A stretch of DNA of 64,000 nucleotides from Porphyrobacter sp. (GTDB lineage Bacteria; Pseudomonadota; Alphaproteobacteria; Sphingomonadales; Sphingomonadaceae), in NCBI GenBank assembly GCA_016125555.1, contig WGLN01000001.1, forward strand, positions 124,001 through 188,000, given 5' to 3'. Made by a program: the position numbers and the translations under genes. The notes beneath the pieces were generated by a model that ran no database searches, was not told where the DNA came from, and worked only from the letters and a program-made list of their open reading frames with translations. Every line of letters begins with the position of its first letter. Within the stretch, counting starts at the first letter, position 1. Shown piece after piece: positions 57,953 through 64,000 of this stretch.

Positions 57953-60010
57953 CTAAAGCAGAACGTAGGTGACAGCGGCGACCAGCCCGAGGAGCATGAT
58001 CAGCGCGTAGGTGTAAACGTAGCCCGACTGGATCGACTTTGCCGCGACCGAGGAGCGCTCGACCACCCAGGCGATGCCGTTGGGGCCGAAGCGGTCGATC
58101 GTGCCGATATCGCCGAGCTGCCAGAACTTGCGACCGAGCCAGAAGGCGGGCTTCACGAAGATCCGGTCATAGAGCTCGTCGAAATACCACTTGCGGTAGA
58201 CGAAGTTGTGCAGGGCCCCGAAGCTGGCAACGAACTTGCCCGGGATATCCGGCCGCGCGATGTAGGCGAGATAGGCGCCCGCGAAGCCGATCAGCATCAC
58301 CACCGTGGCGCTCAGCTTCACCCACAGCGGCACCCCGTGCATCGCGTGGATCAGCGCCTCGTTGTAGAAGATTGCGCCCCGCCAGAAGCCCTCGCCGTCG
58401 ATGAACTCGGGCTTGAAGACGTAGCCGGAAAACACCGCGCCGAGGCTCAGCACGGCGAGCGGGATAAGCATCGAGACCGGGCTTTCGTGGGGGTGATAGC
58501 CCGCCGTGCCGTCGTCCTCATGCGGCGCGGGAACCGCGTGCACCGCGTCGTGCCCGGCATCCTCCTGGCGCGGCGGATTGGCGTGTTCGGGATCGTCGTG
58601 CCCGTGGTGGACGGCGTGCTGGATGTGTTCACTCTCGGCCCAGCGGGGCTTGCCCCAGAAGGTCAGGAACATCAGGCGCCACGAATAGAAGCTGGTGAGC
58701 AGCGCCGCGACCGCACCGGCCCAGAAGGCGAATTGCGATATGCCCGTGCCGCGCGCGAAAGCAGCCTCGAGGATCGAGTCCTTGGAATAGAAGCCGGCAA
58801 AGCCGAACACCTCGATCACCCCCACCCCGGTGATCGCCAGCGTCCCCGCCATCATTGCCCAGAAGGTGATCGGGATGCGCTTCCTGAGGCCGCCGTAGTA
58901 ACGCATGTCCTGTTCGTGGTGCATGGCGTGGATCACGCTCCCGGCACCCAGGAACAGCAGCGCCTTGAAGAAGGCGTGGGTGAACAGGTGGAACATCGCC
59001 GCCCCATAGGCGCCGACGCCCGCGGCGAAGAACATGTAGCCCAGCTGCGAGCAGGTCGAATAGGCGATCACCCGCTTGATGTCCCACTGTGTCGTGCCTA
59101 TCGTCGCGGCGAAGAAGCAGGTCGCGGCGCCCACGATCGTCACCACGGTGAGCGCGGTCGGCGCGGTTTCGAACATCGGCGAGAGGCGGCACAGCATGAA
59201 CACGCCCGCGGTCACCATGGTCGCGGCGTGGATCAGCGCCGAGACCGGGGTCGGACCCTCCATCGCGTCGGGCAGCCAGGTGTGCAGGCCCAGCTGCGCG
59301 GACTTGCCCATCGCCCCGATGAACAGGAGGATGCACAGGATGTCCATGGTGTAGAGGCGCATGCCCACGAAGGTGATCGTCGATCCGCTCATCGCCGGCG
59401 CGGCCGCCAGGATCTCGCTGATCGAGGTGGTCTGGAACACCAGGAAGGTGCCGAAAATGCCGAGCATGAAGCCGAGATCGCCCACGCGGTTGACCACGAA
59501 GGCCTTGATCGCCGCCGCACCCGCGCTGGGCTTCCTGAACCAGAAACCGATCAGCAGGTAAGAGGCAAGCCCCACCCCTTCCCATCCGAAGAACATCTGG
59601 ACGAGGTTGTCGGCGGTCACCAGCATCAGCATCGCGAAGGTGAACAGCGAGAGGTAGGCGAAGAAGCGCGGCTGGTCCGGGTCCTCCTCCATGTACCCCC
59701 ACGAATAGAGGTGCACGAGCGCCGAGACCGAGTTGATCACGACCAGCATAATCGCGGTGAGCGTGTCGACCCGCAGGCTCCAGTCGAACGACAGCGCGCC
59801 GCTTTCGACCCACTTGAGCACCTCGACCACTTCCGGGGCGCGCGAGCCGTCGAGAAAACCGAGAAAGATCGGCCAGGAAAGACCCGCCGAAAGGAACAGC
59901 GCAGCCGTCGTGACGGACTTGGCCGCCACGTTGCCGATCATGCGGTTGCCGAGGCCTGCAACCAGGGCAGCCAGCAGCGGCCCGAAAACGATGACGAGGA
60001 TCGGATGCAC
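57953..60010 (-). CDS. nuoL: NADH-quinone oxidoreductase subunit L
   Basis: A 685-residue, largest antiporter-like subunit of complex I, with the long lateral helix expected at its C terminus. It shows [58 protein letters not shown] and [21 protein letters not shown] His-rich loop ([24 protein letters not shown]) near residue 475 is a common alphaproteobacterial insertion. The start is a GTG at 60010. Confidence 0.97.
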   Translation of the reverse strand: MHPILVIVFGPLLAALVAGLGNRMIGNVAAKSVTTAALFLSAGLSWPIFLGFLDGSRAPEVVEVLKWVESGALSFDWSLRVDTLTAIMLVVINSVSALVHLYSWGYMEEDPDQPRFFAYLSLFTFAMLMLVTADNLVQMFFGWEGVGLASYLLIGFWFRKPSAGAAAIKAFVVNRVGDLGFMLGIFGTFLVFQTTSISEILAAAPAMSGSTITFVGMRLYTMDILCILLFIGAMGKSAQLGLHTWLPDAMEGPTPVSALIHAATMVTAGVFMLCRLSPMFETAPTALTVVTIVGAATCFFAATIGTTQWDIKRVIAYSTCSQLGYMFFAAGVGAYGAAMFHLFTHAFFKALLFLGAGSVIHAMHHEQDMRYYGGLRKRIPITFWAMMAGTLAITGVGVIEVFGFAGFYSKDSILEAAFARGTGISQFAFWAGAVAALLTSFYSWRLMFLTFWGKPRWAESEHIQHAVHHGHDDPEHANPPRQEDAGHDAVHAVPAPHEDDGTAGYHPHESPVSMLIPLAVLSLGAVFSGYVFKPEFIDGEGFWRGAIFYNEALIHAMHGVPLWVKLSATVVMLIGFAGAYLAYIARPDIPGKFVASFGALHNFVYRKWYFDELYDRIFVKPAFWLGRKFWQLGDIGTIDRFGPNGIAWVVERSSVAAKSIQSGYVYTYALIMLLGLVAAVTYVLL

Positions 60011-60017
60011 GAGCGTC

Positions 60018-60323
60018 TTACCCCTTCATCCGGTTGATGTCGTCGACCGCGATGGTGCCGCGGGTGCGGAAGTAGATGACGAGGATCGCAAGGCCGATGG
60101 CTGCCTCGGCCGCAGCGACGGTCAGCACCAGCATCGCGAAGACCTGCCCGACCAGATCGTGCATGAAGGCGCTGAAGGCAACGAGGTTGATGTTCACCGC
60201 CAGCAGGATCAGTTCGACCGCCATCAGGATGACGATCACGTTCTTGCGGTTGAGGAAGATCCCCAGCACACCCAGCACGAACAGGATCGCGCCGACGGTG
60301 AGATAATGTTCGATGCCGATCAC
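60018..60323 (-). CDS. nuoK: NADH-quinone oxidoreductase subunit K
   Basis: A 101-residue subunit with three membrane helices, the normal length. The opening [27 protein letters not shown] and the helix-borne Glu in [19 protein letters not shown] and [13 protein letters not shown] are the family's conserved points. The start is a GTG at 60323 that overlaps the nuoJ stop (GTGA). Confidence 0.96.
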   Translation of the reverse strand: MIGIEHYLTVGAILFVLGVLGIFLNRKNVIVILMAVELILLAVNINLVAFSAFMHDLVGQVFAMLVLTVAAAEAAIGLAILVIYFRTRGTIAVDDINRMKG

Positions 60324-60943
60324 AGCTCGACTCCCTGCCCGATCCCGGGCTGCTTCATGACGGTTGCCTCTTCGGGGCGGCGGCGGACCTGCTTGCCCAC
60401 GTCCTGGCGCGCGCGGGCGCCGGGCTTGGGCGCCTGGAAGGTCAGCACGATTGCGCCGATCATCGCCACCAGCAGGATGATGCCGGCAATCTCGAACAGC
60501 GCGATGTAGCGGCCATAGAGCAGTGCGCCCAAGGCTTCGATATTGCTTGTGCCTGCGGCCTGCATGGCAGCGCCATCGGGCGTCCCGAGGCCGAGGCCGC
60601 CGGCATTGTAGGCGCCCACGCCCAGCAGCAGCTCGGCAAGCAGCACCCCGGCAATCGCCAGCCCGAGCGGCGCGTTGCGGCTGAACCCGGCCCGCATCGC
60701 GGCGAAATCGATGTCGAGCATCATCACCACGAACAGGAACAGCACCGCGACCGCGCCGACATAGACGATCACCAGCAGCATCGCGATGAACTCCGCGCCC
60801 ACCAGCACCATCAGCCCGGCCGCGTTGAAGAAGGCGAGAATCAGCCACAGCACCGAATGCACGGGGTTGCGCGACCAGATCACCATCACGGCGCTGGCGA
60901 CGACGATGGCCGCGAAGAAATAGAAGGCGATGGCCTGTATCAT
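60320..60943 (-). CDS. nuoJ: NADH-quinone oxidoreductase subunit J
   Basis: A 207-residue subunit with five membrane helices: [64 protein letters not shown] and [20 protein letters not shown]. The GAEF and [16 protein letters not shown] blocks are diagnostic. ATG at 60943 is preferred; an in-frame ATG at 60955 with GGAGG directly in front of it is also possible. Confidence 0.95.
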   Translation of the reverse strand: MIQAIAFYFFAAIVVASAVMVIWSRNPVHSVLWLILAFFNAAGLMVLVGAEFIAMLLVIVYVGAVAVLFLFVVMMLDIDFAAMRAGFSRNAPLGLAIAGVLLAELLLGVGAYNAGGLGLGTPDGAAMQAAGTSNIEALGALLYGRYIALFEIAGIILLVAMIGAIVLTFQAPKPGARARQDVGKQVRRRPEEATVMKQPGIGQGVEL

Positions 60944-60955
60944 GTCGATCCCCAT

Positions 60956-61072
60956 CCTCCGAAAGGCTGCTGCGAGCCTGGCCGAAGGGCCGTCTTTCCC
61001 TGATCCCGGAACCTGCCGGATATGCGCTCCGGCAGGCTGGCCCGAACGGGCCTTGTGAATGTGTGGCGCGCC
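60956..61072 (-). other. nuoI-nuoJ gap with two tandem hairpins
   Basis: In an otherwise tightly packed operon, 117 bases separate nuoI and nuoJ. They hold a perfect 9-base-pair hairpin, CCTGCCGGA (61012-61020) with TCCGGCAGG (61028-61036), and a second one, GGCCC (61039-61043) with GGGCC (61048-61052). Neither has a T-tract. A role in mRNA processing or partial termination is possible. Confidence 0.55.
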
Positions 61073-61561
61073 CTAGCGGTAGGGTGCGTCGGCTTCAAGA
61101 TTGGCCGCGATGGCCCGTTCCCACTTGTCACCATTCGCAAGCAGCTTGGCCTTGTCGTAAAGCAGCTCCTCGCGAGTTTCGGTGGCGTATTCGAAATTCG
61201 GCCCCTCGACGATCGCATCGACCGGGCAGGCTTCCTGGCAGAAGCCGCAATAGATGCACTTGGTCATGTCGATGTCGTAGCGGGTGGTGCGGCGGCTGCC
61301 GTCTTCGCGCGGCTCGCTCTCGATGGTGATCGCCTGCGCCGGGCACACGGCCTCGCACAGCTTGCACGCGATGCAGCGTTCCTCGCCATTGGGATAGCGC
61401 CGCAGCGCATGCTCGCCGCGGAAGCGGGGCGAAAGCGGCGACTTTTCGAAGGGGTAATTGATCGTCGCCTTGGGCTTGAAGAAATACTTCAGCGTCAAGG
61501 CGTGCGCCTTGAGGAATTCCCAAAGGGTGAACGATTTGATGAGATGGATTGCGGTGGTCAT
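61073..61561 (-). CDS. nuoI: NADH-quinone oxidoreductase subunit I
   Basis: A 162-residue hydrophilic complex I subunit that carries clusters N6a and N6b toward quinone. Two ferredoxin motifs are visible: [19 protein letters not shown] and [23 protein letters not shown] at 61561 gives the standard length. The start overlaps the stop of orf136 by ATGA. Confidence 0.97.
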   Translation of the reverse strand: MTTAIHLIKSFTLWEFLKAHALTLKYFFKPKATINYPFEKSPLSPRFRGEHALRRYPNGEERCIACKLCEAVCPAQAITIESEPREDGSRRTTRYDIDMTKCIYCGFCQEACPVDAIVEGPNFEYATETREELLYDKAKLLANGDKWERAIAANLEADAPYR

Positions 61562-61968
61562 GCCTCTACTCCGGTGCAGGCGAGTGCACCCAAAAGCTTG
61601 GATGGCGAACCATCCGAGAAATATTGCCAGAGATTGACGGAGAGCCCTTCTTCGCGGTCCCACAGCATCGTGAAACTGACATTGCCGTCCTTGTTGAGGA
61701 CCAGTCCCTGCCAGCGCAAATCGGGTAGCAGCTCACTGGCGTAGGGATTGTCGACCTTCTCCGGACCGCCCAAAAGCCGAATGGATCCGTCAGGCAATCG
61801 CATGTCAGTGCTATGCACGATTTCTGCAGAAGCCGCTTCCGCGCCTTCCGAAACGACCAAAGTGAGGGAAAACGGATCACTCGAGAAAGCGGATACGCAA
61901 TTCCATTCGCCGACGAAGGGCGATGCGGGTGCGAAAACCGCACCCAGCAGAAGAACAGACCCGATCAT
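61558..61968 (-). CDS. Small exported protein inserted between nuoH and nuoI
   Basis: A 136-residue protein I do not recognise. The N terminus [17 protein letters not shown] looks like a short signal peptide. The mature part [22 protein letters not shown] and onward suggests a small beta-rich, lipocalin-like fold, with one Cys at each end (C24, C132) that could form a disulphide. It overlaps nuoH (ATGA) upstream and nuoI (ATGA) downstream, so it is fully coupled into the operon. By my count it is about 56% GC over 360 bases against about 60% in nuoH, a modest difference. Confidence 0.75.
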   Translation of the reverse strand: MIGSVLLLGAVFAPASPFVGEWNCVSAFSSDPFSLTLVVSEGAEAASAEIVHSTDMRLPDGSIRLLGGPEKVDNPYASELLPDLRWQGLVLNKDGNVSFTMLWDREEGLSVNLWQYFSDGSPSKLLGALACTGVEA

Positions 61969-63011
61969 CCGAAATGGCCCGTCGCCATCAGCCAGCCACT
62001 CGTGGCCGCGACGAACAGCAGGCTCATCGGCAGGAACACCTTCCACCCGAGGCGCATCAGTTGGTCGTAGCGGTAGCGCGGCACGGTCGCCCAGATCCAG
62101 CTGAACATGAAGAAGAACATGAAGGTCTTCAGCAGGAACCAGATGATCCCCGGCACCGCGTAGAGCACCGCAATGTCGAGCGGCGGCAGCCACCCGCCCC
62201 AGAACAGCAGCGTGTTGAGCGAGCACATCAGCAGGATGTTCGCATATTCGCCAAGCCAGAACAGCGCGAAGCTCATCGAGGAATATTCGGTCTGGTAACC
62301 CGCGACGAGCTCGCTCTCGGCCTCGGTGAGGTCGAAGGGAGCGCGCGCGGTCTCGGCCAGCGCCGAGATGAAGAACACCACCCACATCGGGAAGAGCAGC
62401 GGGTGGATCGCATAGGCATTGATCAGCCCGAGCCCGAAGCCCTGTTGCGCATAGACGATGCCCGAAAGGTTGAAGGTCCCCGCAAACAGCACCACGCAGA
62501 CCAGCACGAAGCCGATCGAGACCTCATAGGAGATCATCTGGGCAGACGCGCGCATCGCCGAGAAGAACGGGTATTTGGAGTTCGACGCCCACCCGCTCAT
62601 CACCACGCCGTAGACCCCCAGCGAACTGACCGCGAGGATGTAGAGCAGACCCACGTTGATGTTTGCGATCACCCCGCCATCCCAGAAGGGGATAACCGCC
62701 CAGGCGGCAAGCGCCACGGTGAAGGTGATGATCGGCGCGAGCAGGAAGATGCCCTTGTTCGCCGCGGAGGGGATGATGGTTTCCTGCAGGAATACCTTCA
62801 GCCCGTCGGCGAAGGACTGGAGCAGCCCGAACGGCCCGACCACGTTGGGGCCCCGACGCATCATGATCGCGCCCAGCACCTTGCGGTCGACGTAGATCAC
62901 CATCGCCACGCTGAACATGACGAGCAGCGAGACGACGATGATCGCCACCAGCGTGGCGACGGTCCACGCCCATTCATAGGGCAGGCCGAGCGATTGGAAG
63001 AAGGCGGTCAC
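61965..63011 (-). CDS. nuoH: NADH-quinone oxidoreductase subunit H
   Basis: A 348-residue membrane subunit joining the hydrophilic and membrane arms and forming the quinone cavity. It shows [71 protein letters not shown] and the [17 protein letters not shown] end, all typical of NuoH. The start is a GTG at 63011, overlapping the stop of orf63 (GTGA). Confidence 0.97.
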   Translation of the reverse strand: MTAFFQSLGLPYEWAWTVATLVAIIVVSLLVMFSVAMVIYVDRKVLGAIMMRRGPNVVGPFGLLQSFADGLKVFLQETIIPSAANKGIFLLAPIITFTVALAAWAVIPFWDGGVIANINVGLLYILAVSSLGVYGVVMSGWASNSKYPFFSAMRASAQMISYEVSIGFVLVCVVLFAGTFNLSGIVYAQQGFGLGLINAYAIHPLLFPMWVVFFISALAETARAPFDLTEAESELVAGYQTEYSSMSFALFWLGEYANILLMCSLNTLLFWGGWLPPLDIAVLYAVPGIIWFLLKTFMFFFMFSWIWATVPRYRYDQLMRLGWKVFLPMSLLFVAATSGWLMATGHFG

Positions 63012-63199
63012 GAACGTGCCTCCATGTAGATGTCGAGCCGGGTCAGCAGCGCGGCGGCGATCAGCAGCCAGCTCCCGTAGAACACGTTGTCGATCACCGG
63101 TCCGCCGGTCGCGACGGTTCCACCGACCGCGAGGACGAAGAACGCGATCAGGAAATGCGGGGTGTAACGCGCCACGGTCCGAGTGAAAGCATCGCTCAT
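63008..63199 (-). CDS. Small membrane protein between nuoG and nuoH
   Basis: A 63-residue protein with two hydrophobic helices ([17 protein letters not shown] and [19 protein letters not shown]) and a basic N terminus. It overlaps nuoG by ATGA and nuoH by GTGA. I do not recognise it. Its placement suggests an accessory of complex I, but no function can be assigned from sequence. Confidence 0.7.
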   Translation of the reverse strand: MSDAFTRTVARYTPHFLIAFFVLAVGGTVATGGPVIDNVFYGSWLLIAAALLTRLDIYMEARS

Positions 63200-64000
63200 T
63201 CCGCGGCCTCCTTGACGTCGGCCCCGTGCAGCAGCTCGTCCGAGCAACGCTGCATCACCGCACTGGCGCGGGCGATTGCGTTGGTGAGGTAGAGGTCCTT
63301 GATTGGGTAGCCCGTGAGCTCGCCTGCGAGCTTGGCGCCGCTCTGCGCCTTGGGCAGCGCGCCGTAATCGGCGAGGCCCTCTTCCCCGAAGGCGGGGACG
63401 GCGGCGATCATCTTCGCCTGAAGCTCGGCGAAGCTGTCGAAGCCGACGCTCAGGCCCAGCGCATCGGCCAGCGCACGCAGGATCGTCCAGTCCTCACGCG
63501 CGTCGCCGGGGGCGAAGACGGCCTTCTCGGCGAACTGCACACGGCCTTCCGTGTTGACGTAGGTCCCGTCCTTCTCGGCATAGGACGCGCCCGGCAGGAT
63601 GATGTCGGCGTGATGCGCTCCACGATCGCCGTGGTGGCCGATATAGACCTTCAGGCTCTTGGCGAAGGGCGCATAGTCCATCTCGTCCGCGCCGAGGCTG
63701 AGCAGCACCTTGGGGCTGGCGGCGGCGATGTCGCCCATGCCGCCCGGCAGTGTGAAGCCGAGCATCAGCGAGGCCATGCGCGCCGCCGAGATGTGCAGCA
63801 CGTTGAAGCCGTTCCAGCCATCCTTCACGAGGCCGAACTTGTCGACCAGCTTGAGCGCGGCCGGAAGCGCGCCCTTGCCAAGCGCCGCCGCGCCGAGGAT
63901 CACCGCGGGTCGCTGGGCCGACTTCATGACGTCACCCAGTTCCTTGGGCACGCGATTGAGGATCTTGAGGTCGCTGCCGAGGAAAGTCGCCGGATAGGTC
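63196..64000 (-). CDS. nuoG: NADH-quinone oxidoreductase subunit G, 3' part
   Basis: The last 268 codons, with the gene running past the right edge. The part seen is the C-terminal molybdopterin-oxidoreductase-like domain: [15 protein letters not shown], the segment [49 protein letters not shown] and [13 protein letters not shown], matching NuoG. The N-terminal iron-sulphur domains lie outside the window. It is the first gene seen of the minus-strand complex I run; nuoA to nuoF would lie to the right. Confidence 0.95.
   Translation of the reverse strand, partial: TYPATFLGSDLKILNRVPKELGDVMKSAQRPAVILGAAALGKGALPAALKLVDKFGLVKDGWNGFNVLHISAARMASLMLGFTLPGGMGDIAAASPKVLLSLGADEMDYAPFAKSLKVYIGHHGDRGAHHADIILPGASYAEKDGTYVNTEGRVQFAEKAVFAPGDAREDWTILRALADALGLSVGFDSFAELQAKMIAAVPAFGEEGLADYGALPKAQSGAKLAGELTGYPIKDLYLTNAIARASAVMQRCSDELLHGADVKEAAE

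Overview
The window is a high-GC chromosomal segment from an alphaproteobacterium, most likely Sphingomonadales and probably close to Erythrobacteraceae. That placement is inferred from gene content and order, not from a database search. Supporting signs are the ispDF fusion, pyruvate dehydrogenase E1-beta with an N-terminal lipoyl domain, RatA next to lipA, a GTTC-N7-GTTC SOS box before lexA, the order nuoLMN-birA-coaX-rnj-DUF1467, and a TipN-like polarity protein. Nearly all of it looks like core genome. I see no insertion sequence, prophage, CRISPR array or rRNA operon.

Layout. 1-4603: start of a probable dusB, ispDF, a small secreted protein, a CinA-type amidase, ratA-lipA, and a NYN/LOTUS protein ending at a perfect bidirectional terminator. 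4674-12402: a secreted TPR-like protein, gyrA, a YhhN membrane protein, trmFO, an EF-hand protein and a squalene-synthase-like protein. 12619-15955: three coupled Tad-type genes (TadG/vWA, TadE, TadE). 15980-20177: pdhB, pdhA, ftsB and an acyl-CoA dehydrogenase, all on the minus strand. 20315-24116: haloalkane dehalogenase coupled to an MFS transporter, tRNA-Arg(CCU), DUF1178, nitrilase and grxC. 24125-24822: hsp20 with a heat-shock-type promoter, a ROSE-like RNA thermometer and a terminator. 25147-28151: pyrG, secG, tpiA. 28405-38461: a PpiD-like foldase, then trpE, three unrelated coupled genes, trpG-trpD-trpC, moaC and moeA. 38489-44807: lexA with its SOS box, comEC, gltX, gltA and a small membrane protein. 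44815-51405: a cluster of a histidine-kinase-like protein, two poorly known proteins, an Hpt-like protein and a TipN-like coiled-coil protein. 51409-64000: one long minus-strand operon running nuoG (partial), orf63, nuoH, orf136, nuoI, nuoJ, nuoK, nuoL, nuoM, nuoN, birA, coaX, rnj and DUF1467.

Many adjacent genes overlap by ATGA, GTGA, TTGA or TGATG, so translational coupling is common. The most interesting parts are: (1) the 44.8-51.4 kb cluster, where the kinase-like protein has Pro in place of the phospho-acceptor His and the Hpt-like protein has Met in place of its His, next to a TipN-like protein and with CtrA-like sites before both outward-facing ends; (2) two unannotated small genes coupled into the complex I operon, one of them probably exported; (3) the ROSE-like thermometer of hsp20; (4) the trp operon split by three non-trp genes.
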